DNA from: Gammaproteobacteria bacterium
GTDB taxonomy: Bacteria > Pseudomonadota > Gammaproteobacteria > Pseudomonadales > Azotimanducaceae
Length of the DNA: 64,000 nt
Reading direction: 5' to 3'
Assembly (NCBI GenBank): GCA_026708185.1
Contig: JAPOVK010000036.1
Location: 1 to 64,000 of the forward strand
Made by a program: the position numbers and the translations under genes. Positions 18,708 through 27,193 of the stretch are shown piece by piece (the stretch's first letter is position 1; each line of letters starts with the position of its first letter). The notes under the pieces are model-generated. The model had not been told where the DNA came from. It saw only the letters and a list, made by a program, of their open reading frames with translations, and did no database searches.

Positions 18708-20159
18708 ATGTCCGACACCGGTGTACTCGACAGGCTTCGCGCGGCTCTGCCCGCACAGGGACTGATCACGGACCGCCAAGCCGTGCGACCGTTCGAGACC
18801 GACGGCCTCACGGCCATCCGGGAACGACCGTGGGCGGTGGCGTTGCCGGAAACCGTCGACCAGGTACGCGCGGTGCTGCGCATCTGCCGGGAAGGCGAGG
18901 TGCCGGTGGTCACGCGCGGGGCCGGAACCGGCTTGTCGGGCGGTGCCAGGCCGCTCAAGGACGGCGTGCTGCTGACGCTCACCAAGATGCGGGGCATCAA
19001 GGAGATCGACGTCGACGCGTGCACGGCGACGGTGGAGCCCGGGATCACCAACCTCGCGATCAGCCAGGCCGTCGCCGAGCACGGCCTGTTCTATGCCCCG
19101 GATCCGTCGTCGCAGATCGCTTGCAGCATCGGCGGCAACGTCGCCGAGAACTCGGGCGGCGTGCACTGCCTGAAGTACGGCCTGACCGTGCACAACGTCC
19201 TCGGCTTGCGCGTGGAGACGTACGAGGGGGACGAACTCGTCCTTGGCGGCAAGGGTGTCGACGTGCTGGGCGTCGACCTGCTCTACGCGATCATCGGCTC
19301 CGAAGGCATGCTCGGGGTCGTGACCGAAGTGACGGTGAAGCTGCTGCCGCTGCCGGTCTGCAAGCATGTCCTGCTGGGCGCCTTCGACACCGTGGAGACG
19401 GCCGGCGATGCGGTCGGCGCCATCATCGCCGAAGGCATCGTGCCGGCAGGGTTGGAGATGATGGACAACCCGGCCATCCGCGCTGCCGAGGACTTTGCCA
19501 ATGCGGGCTATCCGCGCGATGCGGCGGCCATCCTGCTGTGCGAACTGGACGGCACGGAGGCTCAGGTGGCGACCGACGCCCTGCGCGTGCGGGAGGTGTT
19601 GGAGTCGCGCGGTGCCGAGGTCACGTCGGCGGCCGACGCGGCGACCCAGGAGCAGCTCTGGAAGGGTCGGAAGTCGGCGTTTCCGGCCATGGGGCGGATC
19701 GCGCCCGACTACTATTGCATGGACGGCACGATCCCGCGTGGCGAGCTGGGTCGCGTGCTCGGGGACATTGGGCGGTTGGCGGACGAATACGGCTTGCGCG
19801 TGGCGAACGTGTTCCACGCCGGGGACGGCAATCTGCATCCGCTGATCCTCTTCGACGCGAATCAGCCGGGGGAACTCGAGCGCGCGGAGGCGCTGGGGGG
19901 CCGCATCTTGAGCCGCTGCGTTCAGGCTGGCGGCACGGTGACGGGTGAACACGGCGTCGGCGTGGAAAAGCTCGACGCGATGTGCGAGCAGTTCGACGCA
20001 GCGGAGTTGGCCCAGTTCCACCGACTCAAGGCGGCCTTCGACCCGGCGGGCAGGATGAACCCGGGCAAGGCCATCCCGACCCTGGCGCGCTGCTCCGAAC
20101 TGGGCGGCATGCACGTGCACGCGGGCAAACTTCCGCACCCGGAGCTGGAACGCTTCTAG
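18708..20159 (+). CDS. glcD: Glycolate oxidase, FAD subunit GlcD
   Basis: A 483-residue FAD-binding subunit with V-V-T-R-G-A-G-T-G-L-S-G-G-A near residue 65, P-G-I-T-N-L, P-D-P-S-S-Q, and N-V-A-E-N-S-G-G-V-H-C near 145, plus the C-terminal G-E-H-G-V-G-V-E-K-L. It oxidises glycolate (or D-lactate) to glyoxylate and passes electrons to GlcF and quinone at the inner membrane. Gene order glcD-glcE-glcF with one-base overlaps makes the assignment firm. No glcC regulator is adjacent. Confidence 0.93.
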   Translation: MSDTGVLDRLRAALPAQGLITDRQAVRPFETDGLTAIRERPWAVALPETVDQVRAVLRICREGEVPVVTRGAGTGLSGGARPLKDGVLLTLTKMRGIKEIDVDACTATVEPGITNLAISQAVAEHGLFYAPDPSSQIACSIGGNVAENSGGVHCLKYGLTVHNVLGLRVETYEGDELVLGGKGVDVLGVDLLYAIIGSEGMLGVVTEVTVKLLPLPVCKHVLLGAFDTVETAGDAVGAIIAEGIVPAGLEMMDNPAIRAAEDFANAGYPRDAAAILLCELDGTEAQVATDALRVREVLESRGAEVTSAADAATQEQLWKGRKSAFPAMGRIAPDYYCMDGTIPRGELGRVLGDIGRLADEYGLRVANVFHAGDGNLHPLILFDANQPGELERAEALGGRILSRCVQAGGTVTGEHGVGVEKLDAMCEQFDAAELAQFHRLKAAFDPAGRMNPGKAIPTLARCSELGGMHVHAGKLPHPELERF

Positions 20160-21187
20160 TGGACAGCGCGGAAGAGCTCGTGGCGATGGTCGCGGATTGC
20201 CGGGTGGCCGAGCGGCGGATCGCGATCATGGGCCATGGGAGCAAGCCGAGGCGTGTCGCCTGGGGGCACGAGACCGGTGTCGAGGAACTCTCGACGCGCG
20301 CCCACAGCGGCATTCTGGAATACCGGCCCGAGGAACTCGTGATCACTGCGCAGAGCGGTACGCCGCTCGCGGAACTCGCCGACGCGGTAGCCGCGCAGGG
20401 CCAGCTGCTGCCGTTCGATCCGCCCCGCTTCGGCGGCGAGGGCACGCTCGGCGGGGCGATCGCGAGCGGCCTTTCGGGCCCGGCGCGGCCCTGGCGCGGC
20501 AGCATCCACGACGCCGTGTTGGGCGTGGAGTTGATCAACGGCTTGGGAGAGCGTTTGCGTTTTGGCGGCAGCGTGATGAAGAACGTTGCCGGCTACGACG
20601 TATCGCGCCTGGTCGTTGGCTCGTTGGGTAGCTTGGGCGTTGTGCTGAGTGCCAGTGTGCGCGTGCTGCCGGCGCCGGCCGCGGAGGAGACCGTTTGTAC
20701 CCGGTGTTCCGCTAGCGAGGCCGATGTGCGCGTGCGGTGCTGGGCTCGTCGGCCGCTGCCGATCACGGGGACGTGCTACGTGGACGGCACGTTGTCGATT
20801 CGGCTGTCGGGTGGTCCCGCCGCCATCGAGCCGGCCAAGGTGGACATCGCCGTCGACGAGTCGGGCGACGCTGGCATATGGGAAGCCGTCAGGGATCGCG
20901 CCCACCCGTTCTTCGGCAGGAACGACGTGATCACGCGTCTGTCCCTGCCCCGTGGCGCGCGGTTCGACGACGATGATGCCCTCATCGAGTGGGGCGGCAC
21001 CCAGGCTTGGATTGCGGGGGAGCCGCGATCTCTGGCGGCGAATGTGTACGCCGAGACGTTCCGGCGGGACGGGGACGGCTGGACGACGTCGCGACCGCCG
21101 GTCGATGGGACCGTGGCCAAGTACGTTGAGCGCGTCCGCCATGCCTTCGACCCCGACGGGGTATTCGTGGGGGCTGGCTCGGGCTGA
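20159..21187 (+). CDS. glcE: Glycolate oxidase subunit GlcE
   Basis: 342 residues. The GTG start shares its first base with the glcD stop. A truncated FAD-binding PCMH domain is visible: L-V-I-T-A-Q-S-G-T-P-L-A-E-L, F-G-G-E-G-T-L-G-G-A-I-A-S-G-L, and G-S-V-M-K-N-V-A-G-Y-D-V-S-R-L. This matches GlcE, the second flavoprotein-like subunit required for activity. The stop shares one base with the glcF ATG. Confidence 0.92.
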   Translation: MDSAEELVAMVADCRVAERRIAIMGHGSKPRRVAWGHETGVEELSTRAHSGILEYRPEELVITAQSGTPLAELADAVAAQGQLLPFDPPRFGGEGTLGGAIASGLSGPARPWRGSIHDAVLGVELINGLGERLRFGGSVMKNVAGYDVSRLVVGSLGSLGVVLSASVRVLPAPAAEETVCTRCSASEADVRVRCWARRPLPITGTCYVDGTLSIRLSGGPAAIEPAKVDIAVDESGDAGIWEAVRDRAHPFFGRNDVITRLSLPRGARFDDDDALIEWGGTQAWIAGEPRSLAANVYAETFRRDGDGWTTSRPPVDGTVAKYVERVRHAFDPDGVFVGAGSG

Positions 21188-22470
21188 TGCAGACCCGGAT
21201 CGACCCCGCCGTGCTCGCGACCGACCGTGGCCAGCGGGCCGATGAGATCCTGCGCTCGTGCGTGCATTGCGGATTTTGCAATGCCACGTGCCCGACCTAC
21301 CAGGTTCGCGGTGACGAACTCGACGGGCCGCGCGGGCGCATCTACCTGATCAAGGGCTTGCTGGAGTCGGCGCCGGGCGCAAGCGTAGCGGTGGCGCGCA
21401 CGCACCTCGATCGCTGCCTCACCTGCCGCGCTTGCGAGACCACTTGTCCGTCCGGCGTCCGCTATGGGGAGTTGGCGGAAATCGGTCGCGAGATGTTGGA
21501 GGAGCAGGCGCCGAACCGGAGCCTATTGCTGCGCCTGGTCCTGTGGATCGTGCCGCGACCCCGGCTGCTCCGTCCGCTGGTCGTGCTGGGGCGCATGTTC
21601 CGCTGGCTGCTCCCGCGACGCTACCGCCGTTTGCTCCAGCCGCCGCCACGGCACCGGCGCACGCGCCGCGTTCGGGACACACACCGCGTTCGCCGCGTTC
21701 GGGACACACACCGCGTTCGGGACACACACCGCGTTCGCGACGTCGATCGGGACACACGCGAGGCCGGTGGGGACACACGCCGCGGTCGCGCGTTGCTCTG
21801 GCAGGGCTGTGTCCAGCGCGTGGTCACACCGGAGGTGAATGCGCACTTGGCGGATTTGTTGCGCGAGCGCGGATTCGAGCCCGTCCTAGGCGCCGCCGAC
21901 GAGTGCTGCGGCGGTTTGGCGCTGCATCTCGGGCGGACCGAGGAGGCACGTGCCCTGATGGCGCGCAACGTGGGGCGACTGAGCAGTTTGGAGGCCGACG
22001 TCATCGTCTCGTCGGCAAGCGGCTGCGGCGTGACGCTGAAGGACTACGGGCGGCTGGTTGACTCGGCGGAAGCGAGTTCATTCGCCGAGCGGGTGCGTGA
22101 CGTCGCCGAGGTCCTTGCCGACTTCGACTTCCACAAGCGTCCGCGCAACGGTCACGAGATTCAGACGGTTGCTTGGCACCCGCCGTGTACGCTTCAGCAT
22201 GGCCAGCGCGTAACGGGCCTGACCGAGGGCCTGTTGCGCAAGACGGGCTATCGAGTGGTGCCGGTGGCCGATGCCCACCTCTGCTGCGGCTCCGCGGGCT
22301 CCTACAGCCTGCTGCAACCGAAGCTGGCGGGTGAACTCAAGGCGCGCAAGGCGGCAGCGCTCATGCGTCATAGCCCGGATGTGATAGCCACCGCCAATAT
22401 CGGCTGCCAGACGCATCTCGCCGATGCGGTCGACGTCCCCGTGGTGCACTGGCTGGAGTTGCTGGGCTAG
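21187..22470 (+). CDS. glcF: Glycolate oxidase iron-sulfur subunit GlcF, carrying an in-frame repeat insertion
   Basis: 427 residues with two ferredoxin-type 4Fe-4S motifs (C-V-H-C-G-F-C-N-A-T-C-P near residue 25; C-L-T-C-R-A-C-E-T-T-C-P near 78) and two CCG-domain motifs (D-E-C-C-G-G-L near 238; L-C-C-G-S-A-G near 378), the full set for GlcF. Between the two halves, residues about 157-201 are an Arg/Asp/Thr/His-rich linker (R-V-R-D-T-H-R repeated) encoded by the repeat array at 21673-21780. The frame is intact, so the protein is probably functional with a lengthened linker. ATG 21187 overlaps glcE by one base. Confidence 0.92.
   Translation: MQTRIDPAVLATDRGQRADEILRSCVHCGFCNATCPTYQVRGDELDGPRGRIYLIKGLLESAPGASVAVARTHLDRCLTCRACETTCPSGVRYGELAEIGREMLEEQAPNRSLLLRLVLWIVPRPRLLRPLVVLGRMFRWLLPRRYRRLLQPPPRHRRTRRVRDTHRVRRVRDTHRVRDTHRVRDVDRDTREAGGDTRRGRALLWQGCVQRVVTPEVNAHLADLLRERGFEPVLGAADECCGGLALHLGRTEEARALMARNVGRLSSLEADVIVSSASGCGVTLKDYGRLVDSAEASSFAERVRDVAEVLADFDFHKRPRNGHEIQTVAWHPPCTLQHGQRVTGLTEGLLRKTGYRVVPVADAHLCCGSAGSYSLLQPKLAGELKARKAAALMRHSPDVIATANIGCQTHLADAVDVPVVHWLELLG
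21673..21780 (+). repeat. GGGACACAC repeat array inside glcF
   Basis: The core GGGACACAC occurs at 21674, 21701, 21719, 21749 and 21770, separated by GCGTTCG-type spacers. It is a C-for-G variant of the GGGACAGACG core of the intergenic arrays at 28.99-29.18 kb. Irregular spacing (18-30 bases) but preserved frame suggest in-frame growth or insertion within a tolerated linker. Confidence 0.75.
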
Positions 22471-22835
22471 CGACGGGGCAATTGCGTCAGAGAGCTTTGG
22501 GCACCGCGCCTCCCGATTCGGACGAAAACGTGTCGCGTGCTTATCAGCGCGTGTTAGTCTCTGCTTGCGGCTCACAGACCTTCCGGGAACGACCAACGGT
22601 ACGATGACCGCCCGACGCCAACAAGCTTGCGAACTCGATCGTAGGCATTTGCAGCTGCGGCCTGCAGCAAGGTACGCCTCCCGCGTGACGCGACCAACGG
22701 ACACGTAAGGACCCCGTTCGTCGCGCCACGGTGGCTGCATAGCGTACAAGACCGCGGCGGCGTAGGACGCTGACTCGCTGACATCGCCCCCGGGGCTCAG
22801 GTAAGAGCCGCGCGGACGGATGCACGAGGAAAGCA
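22471..22835. other. Intergenic region after glcF
   Basis: No gene is recognised in these 365 bases. A second copy of the ATCAGCGCGTGT motif lies at 22543-22566. GAGGAAAG just before 22836 is the ribosome site of the next gene. No tRNA-like fold or promoter near consensus was seen. Confidence 0.4.
22543..22566 (+). repeat. Dispersed ATCAGCGCGTGT motif, copy 2
   Basis: ATCAGCGCGTGTTAGTCTCTG matches the 12402 copy with two differences over 21 bases. Here it points toward the small exported gene at 22836, about 270 bases upstream; in copy 1 the orientation relative to the neighbouring exported gene is opposite, which favours a repeat over a fixed operator. Confidence 0.55.
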
Positions 22836-23168
22836 ATGAACAAGCTAGTCAGACTTGCCGTGGCGGCCATGCTGTTTGCGGGGGCATCGGCGATCGCTGC
22901 CGACAGCAACCACCTACGCGAAGCCGCTGAAATCGCGAGCGGGATCGAACCCACGACCCAGAGCATGATGGAAAAGATCCCGCGCACGTGCCGGCTGCTA
23001 CGCCGCGCCGCCAAGGAGGCGGAGGGGACCGCGGATGCCGAGCGCATTGGCGATGCCATGCAGCATTGCCGCCGTGCCATGGAGGCGCTGCGCAACGGCA
23101 ATCCCAAGCATGCGTCGCAGCGTCTGCGGCGGATGATCGACCTGATCGACGGGCCGACGCCTTCGTAG
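22836..23168 (+). CDS. Small periplasmic hypothetical protein
   Basis: 110 residues with a clear signal peptide (basic M-N-K-L-V-R, hydrophobic L-A-V-A-A-M-L-F-A-G, cleavage likely after A-I-A). The mature part is about 88 residues, predicted helical, with two Cys each followed by Arg (T-C-R-L-L-R-R and H-C-R-R-A-M-E) that could form a disulfide across a helical hairpin. GAGGAAAG lies five bases before the ATG. No family is recognised. The gene stands alone, convergent with the aminotransferase. Confidence 0.7.
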   Translation: MNKLVRLAVAAMLFAGASAIAADSNHLREAAEIASGIEPTTQSMMEKIPRTCRLLRRAAKEAEGTADAERIGDAMQHCRRAMEALRNGNPKHASQRLRRMIDLIDGPTPS

Positions 23169-23204
23169 CACGTCGCGGCGCGGGCGACCGCGAGGCGAAC
23201 CGGC

Positions 23205-24389
23205 TCAATCCGGGTGCGCCAGCCGGTGCAGTGTGTTCGCGTGACGTTCCACGTAGCGGATGACGCGGTCGAGACCCTCCGCAAGGCGCTCGTGCGACTG
23301 CGCGAAACACAACCGAAAGTGAGCATCGTTGCTCGGGCCGAAGGCGTAGCCCGGCGCTAGCCCTACGTCTTCCTCGGCGAGGACGCCTTGCACGAATGCA
23401 AGGCTGTCAGTCACGCCTTCCACCCGCGGAAACGCGTAGAACGCGCCCTCGGGCATGCGCAAGTCGATCAGCGGGTGTTTGCCGAGATACTGCTCGACGA
23501 TGCGGCGCCCGTCGCGGTACTGCTCGCGCAGCGTCGTGACCGTTCCCTCGCCGTGCTCCAGGGCGGCCACACCGCCGGCTTGCGCGAACACGGTCGCGCC
23601 GGTGTTGAAACACTCGGACAGCGCGGTCCATGCGGTGCGAAGGCGGGCCGGCGTGACCACCCAACCCAGCCGCCAGCCGGTCATCGCCCACGCCTTGGAG
23701 AAGCCGTTGACCACGACCAGCGGATCGTCGTCGCGCGCTACCTCCAGAAAGGACGGTGCGTGTTCGGCTTCGAAATAGGTCCGGTGGTAGACCTCGTCCG
23801 CGATGAGCAGGATGTCGCGCTCGCGACAGAACGCGAGCAGTTCCGTTTGCGCGTCGCGGCCCATGACCCATCCCGTTGGATTGCACGGGGAGTTGACGTA
23901 GATGGAGCGCGTCTCTGGACGTACGGCGTGGATGATCTCCGAGACGTCGAGTTGCCAGCCAGCGTTCGTCTCCCGTTGACGGACGGCGGCCGTTTGGGCG
24001 CCGGCGACCCTGTAAGTGATCTCGATGTTGGGCCAGTGCGGACTCACGATCAGCGCGTGGTCGCCACTCGTTACCGCCGTCTGTGCGGCGATGGTCACGC
24101 CCATCATCGCTGAGCCGGGTACGGTGATGCGATCCGCATCGATGTCGAGACCGTAGAGGCCGTCGAGATAGCTCTTGATGGCGTCACGCAGGTTGGGGGT
24201 GCCGCGCGTGTGGGTATAGAACGTGTGCCCCGCGTCGAGAGCTGCCTTTGCCGCGTCGCGGATGAAGGCGGGCGTGACGGTATCGCCTTCCCCGAACCAC
24301 AGGGGAATGACAGCCGGGTCGCCCAAGCGCTCAAACGCCACCTTGGTGATGCCGTTTTGTTCCAGGGCCTCTATGACGGGTCTGACCAC
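23205..24389 (-). CDS. PLP-dependent class I/II aminotransferase
   Basis: A 394-residue fold-type I aminotransferase. P-L-W-F-G-E-G-D near residue 30, Y-T-H-T-R-G-T-P near 58, N-S-P-C-N-P-T-G-W near 166, A-D-E-V-Y and the Schiff-base Lys232 in N-G-F-S-K-A-W-A-M-T-G-W-R are all present. The GTG at 24389 is chosen because homologues begin with R-P-x-I-x-A-L-x-x-N-G-I; upstream in-frame codons look non-coding. A strong stem-loop precedes the start. The amino donor is not identifiable; members act on aspartate or other amino acids. Confidence 0.86.
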   Translation of the reverse strand: MVRPVIEALEQNGITKVAFERLGDPAVIPLWFGEGDTVTPAFIRDAAKAALDAGHTFYTHTRGTPNLRDAIKSYLDGLYGLDIDADRITVPGSAMMGVTIAAQTAVTSGDHALIVSPHWPNIEITYRVAGAQTAAVRQRETNAGWQLDVSEIIHAVRPETRSIYVNSPCNPTGWVMGRDAQTELLAFCRERDILLIADEVYHRTYFEAEHAPSFLEVARDDDPLVVVNGFSKAWAMTGWRLGWVVTPARLRTAWTALSECFNTGATVFAQAGGVAALEHGEGTVTTLREQYRDGRRIVEQYLGKHPLIDLRMPEGAFYAFPRVEGVTDSLAFVQGVLAEEDVGLAPGYAFGPSNDAHFRLCFAQSHERLAEGLDRVIRYVERHANTLHRLAHPD

Positions 24390-24400
24390 GGTTTGCCTTT

Positions 24401-24434
24401 CCCGAGTCGCCGTTTCCGGAGGGTGCGACTCGGG
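24401..24434 (-). promoter_or_regulatory. Stem-loop in the aminotransferase leader
   Basis: CCCGAGTCGC (24401-24410) and GCGACTCGGG (24425-24434) form a perfect 10-bp stem with a 14-base loop, ending 11 bases upstream of the aminotransferase GTG on the minus strand. Its closeness to the ribosome site suggests translational or attenuation control. No T-tract follows it. Confidence 0.5.
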
Positions 24435-24548
24435 GTCGACTGTCCGGCCTAGGCGGAAGGCGCGCAGCATAGCACCCGGCCCTGGGGCCGGACCGTGGGT
24501 CGGTGCCGTGGCGGTCAGACCGCGCAACGCGTCATTCCGCTAGGACAC

Positions 24549-24730
24549 GTGATCGAGGAGGACAGACGTGATCGAGGAGGACAAGACGTGATCGAGGAGG
24601 ACAGACGCCATCCGCCGAGGCACGTGATCGAGGACAGACGCCATTTCTGATGGCGAGGACAGACGCCATTTCTGATGGCGTGATCGAGGACAGACGCCTG
24701 ATGGCGAGACGCCAGCACGAGGACAGAACG
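24549..24730 (+). repeat. GGACAGACG repeat array with GCCAT hairpins (left of transposase)
   Basis: GGACAGACG occurs exactly at 24560, 24599, 24632, 24657 and 24688, with variants at 24579 and 24721. GTGATCGAGGAGGACAGAC is tandemly repeated from 24549 with a 19-20 base period. Two copies of GCCAT-TTCTG-ATGGC (24650 and 24667) are perfect 5-bp hairpins with a five-base loop. The block resembles a REP/BIME-like cluster and lies 400 bases from the 3' end of the Y1 transposase gene. Confidence 0.8.
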
Positions 24731-25100
24731 CCGGTTCGAAGCACCCTTTCAGGCTACTTTCGACTGCAATTTCAGACGGTTAGGACCTTCCGGACGAGAA
24801 CTAGCCTAGGTCGCTGGAACGCGAGCCTGCGCCGGCCATAGGCGGTCTCGTCGGCGATCGGGTCGGCGAAGCGGAGTTACCGACCGCCAGATCCGAGTAC
24901 CTGCGTCGGAGTTTCGTCCTGGGCGCCGATCACGAGGGCGACCTAGGTACCGCGCTTCGTCAACGTGAACAGGCGACGCTGGACGTTGTCATGTGACTGC
25001 GGCCAGTAGAGGCTCGGCTTGAGGCGCCACCCGTCAATGATGTCCCGACGAGGCGGTGACAGAGCTTGTGCCTCGCGGCTGTGCCCACGACGTGCCGATT
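24731..25100. other. Intergenic region between repeat array and transposase
   Basis: About 370 bases without a convincing gene. A minus-strand frame around 24950-25040 contains a protein-like stretch (W-R-L-K-P-S-L-Y-W-P-Q) but no supporting start or ribosome site, so it could be a gene remnant. Confidence 0.35.
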
Positions 25101-25131
25101 GGCTGCCCGCGAGTGACCAGCGTGGGCAGCC
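25101..25131 (-). terminator. Stem-loop at the transposase 3' end
   Basis: GGCTGCCC (25101-25108) pairs with GGGCAGCC (25124-25131) around a 15-base loop, directly after the transposase stop (25133-25135). It could end the transcript or be a terminal hairpin recognised by the transposase. Confidence 0.5.
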
Positions 25132-25132
25132 A

Positions 25133-26122
25133 TCACGCCGGCAGCGGCGTCTCGCGCATTTGCAGGCCTCGCCGGCCGATCCAACTCGCGAGCTCCTCCT
25201 CGGGCCCGTAGGCGCGTTGGCGTCGGCCGAGGACGGCGAGCCTCGCCAGCCAGCCGCGGACCCGGTTCGGGTGTTTCGCGGCCGGTGCCGCGACCGCGTC
25301 GGCCATCGCGCGCACCATGGCCACGTACTCGCGCACGGTGATGCCCGGCCGCGGCAGGGCCGGCGCGGGGCGCGCATGCTCCGCTGCCTCCGGCGCGGTC
25401 GCCGAGGGGTCCTCCGCGGCTTGCGGACCGCGTTCGTCGAGGCCCGACATCACGGGCGCCAGGTACGCCCGCAGCGCCTCGGCGCTGTTCTCCACGACGC
25501 GTTCCGCGATCGACGTGTGCCGGCACTGCTCGATGCGCCCTGCGATGCCGGCGCGGACGGGGTTCAGGTCCACGTACGCCATCGCCGCCAGCAGCGCCTC
25601 CTCGCTGAGCAGCGCCCCGGAGTAGTAGCGCCCGCCCCACGCGTGGCCGGACGTGCCGTTCTCCAGGTTCGCCCGCCGCGCGATCGGCTGCAGCAGGTGC
25701 TTCATGAAGTCCCCCAGCGAGCCCAGCGTCCGCCGCGCGCGCAGCAGGCGCGCCGGATTGGCGAGCAGCAGTTCGCGCGCCTCGGCCTTGCGCTCCTCGA
25801 CCACCTCGCCCTTCGCCTTCGGCGGGAACGCGTCTACCCAGCGCCGCGCCACCTCCTCGTCGCTCCACCGCCAGCAGGCCAGCGGGTCGTAGCGCGCGAC
25901 CAGGTGGAAGTGGTTGCTCATGATGCAGTAGGCGTAGATCTGCACGGCGAAGCAGCACGCCAGCAGGTTCAGGCGGTCCACCAGCCACTGCTTGCGGTGC
26001 GAGCCGTCGCGGCCGGTGGCGGGGTCGCGGCCGAACAGGAACGCCTGCTGCACGCAGCGCGACACCAGGTGGTAGTCGCAGGCGTTCACGGGGTCGACCA
26101 GGAGTCGTCGCGGAGTCGTCAT
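25133..26122 (-). CDS. REP-associated-type Y1 transposase (HUH family)
   Basis: A 329-residue protein of the IS200/TnpA-REP group. N-terminal Y-H-L-V-S-R-C-V-Q-Q-A-F-L-F-G, then I-Y-A-Y-C-I-M-S-N-H-F-H-L-V carrying the HUH metal-binding pair near residue 72, G-R-Y-Y-S-G-A-L-L, and the A-Y-V-D-L-N-P-V-R-A-G block typical of TnpA-REP. The C-terminal 130 residues are an Ala/Arg-rich extension. The gene looks intact and is flanked on both sides by GGGACAGACG-type arrays, in opposite orientation, as expected for a RAYT with its REP-like substrates. It cuts and joins single-stranded DNA at hairpins in characterised relatives. Confidence 0.85.
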   Translation of the reverse strand: MTTPRRLLVDPVNACDYHLVSRCVQQAFLFGRDPATGRDGSHRKQWLVDRLNLLACCFAVQIYAYCIMSNHFHLVARYDPLACWRWSDEEVARRWVDAFPPKAKGEVVEERKAEARELLLANPARLLRARRTLGSLGDFMKHLLQPIARRANLENGTSGHAWGGRYYSGALLSEEALLAAMAYVDLNPVRAGIAGRIEQCRHTSIAERVVENSAEALRAYLAPVMSGLDERGPQAAEDPSATAPEAAEHARPAPALPRPGITVREYVAMVRAMADAVAAPAAKHPNRVRGWLARLAVLGRRQRAYGPEEELASWIGRRGLQMRETPLPA

Positions 26123-26255
26123 GCGGGCATCGTGACGGCCCCGAATGGCGCTGTGAATGGACGATCGTCCCGTCGTCGCGTACGAGTTCCGCCCGTCGTC
26201 GCCGCGGAATCCCGGAAGCCCGCCGTGCGAAATGGCCTACACCGTGTAGGACGAC

Positions 26256-26420
26256 GCGCGCGTCTGTCCCCAAACGAGGACGTCCCCAAACGAGGACGCG
26301 TCTGTCCCCAAACGAGAACGACGACATCTGCCCGCGTAGGACGCCGGACGCGTCTGTGCCAAAGGACGAACTAGACGTGACGGCCGGCCGCAACGGCCAT
26401 GCGTGTGTCCCCAACAGCCA
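26256..26420 (-). repeat. CGTCTGTCCC repeat array (right of transposase)
   Basis: CGTCTGTCCC, the reverse complement of GGGACAGACG, is at 26261-26270 and 26299-26308, with variants at 26351 (CGTCTGTGCC) and about 26403 (GTGTGTCCCC). CCCCAAACGAG occurs three times between 26269 and 26316. The array is inverted relative to the one at 24549-24730, so the two bracket the transposase as inverted clusters. The rest of the 26123-26436 spacer holds no gene. Confidence 0.75.
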
Positions 26421-26436
26421 CGCGTGTGTTGGTCGA

Positions 26437-27117
26437 CTACGCCCCGGAGTCGGTCGTCGCTGAACTGGCCCGTTGCGCGACCAACTCGCGAACCAAGTCG
26501 TCGGTCGCGGCGAGCGCTTGCTTCCGTCCCCCGCTCATGTTGATGACGTACTTGTCGTCCACGACCACTGCGGGAACGCCAAGCAGCCCAAGCGAAATGA
26601 ACTCCTGCTCATCGGCGGTGACCGCGCGGGCGATGCGCGGGGATGCGTACGTGCGCAGGAAGGTCGCGCGTTCGATGCCGAACCCGTCGACGAAGTCCGC
26701 GATTGCCTCGACGGTATCGAAGCGGCGGTTACGGTCGTGAATAGCGCGGAAGATGCGACGTTGATTGGCGTCGGCCGCGCCGTGTCGATCCAACGCCACG
26801 TAGGCCTTGGCGAACATGCGGTTGGTCGGCGACGAGGCGATGTGGATGCGCTCGACCGTCACGCCTGCCGGAAGGTCGTCGGCCCAGTCTTCGAGCGACT
26901 CCTCGAAACGTTGGCAGATTGGGCAGGTGTAGGAAAAGAACACTGACACCTCGACATCGCCGCTGCCGTCGGGGCGGTCGAGCGCAACATAGGGTCCGTC
27001 GCTGCCGAATCCGAGGCTGTAGTAGATGCCGTAAACGGCGATTGCCGCGATGAGCACGGCGACCCCGATCAGGATGCCACTCCGGATTTCGGTGATCCTA
27101 TCCTTGCGCTTGGCCAC
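26437..27117 (-). CDS. Membrane-anchored DsbA-family thiol-disulfide oxidoreductase
   Basis: 226 residues: a basic N-terminus, one membrane segment (about residues 14-34), then a DsbA-like thioredoxin fold with F-S-Y-T-C-P-I-C-Q-R (Cys65/Cys68), a helical insert, and the cis-Pro loop G-L-L-G-V-P-A-V-V-V. CPIC instead of CPHC suggests altered redox potential. The periplasmic domain is tethered to the inner membrane. The GTG at 27117 is divergent from the glutaredoxin gene (76-base gap), which may pair two thiol-redox proteins around one control region. Confidence 0.82.
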   Translation of the reverse strand: MAKRKDRITEIRSGILIGVAVLIAAIAVYGIYYSLGFGSDGPYVALDRPDGSGDVEVSVFFSYTCPICQRFEESLEDWADDLPAGVTVERIHIASSPTNRMFAKAYVALDRHGAADANQRRIFRAIHDRNRRFDTVEAIADFVDGFGIERATFLRTYASPRIARAVTADEQEFISLGLLGVPAVVVDDKYVINMSGGRKQALAATDDLVRELVAQRASSATTDSGA

Positions 27118-27154
27118 GGGCTTGAGGTCGAGCGGCTCAACAGTCCTAGGAGTT

Positions 27155-27160
27155 TATACT
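27155..27160 (+). promoter_or_regulatory. Putative -10 hexamer of the glutaredoxin gene
   Basis: TATACT at 27155-27160, in the 76-base divergent spacer, is a good -10 match 34 bases before the ATG at 27194. No clear -35 lies at the proper distance, so activation may be needed. Confidence 0.4.
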
Positions 27161-27193
27161 GTCTGTTGCGAGATTCTCACCGTGCCGAGACCG

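Noticed and set aside
22471-22835. tRNA or small RNA gene
   Set aside because: No T-arm GTTCRA with matching acceptor stem; only short repeats and a ribosome site are visible.
24943-25377. A real minus-strand gene overlapping the transposase 3' end
   Set aside because: A short protein-like stretch exists, but most of the frame is a shadow of the transposase and there is no start or ribosome site support.
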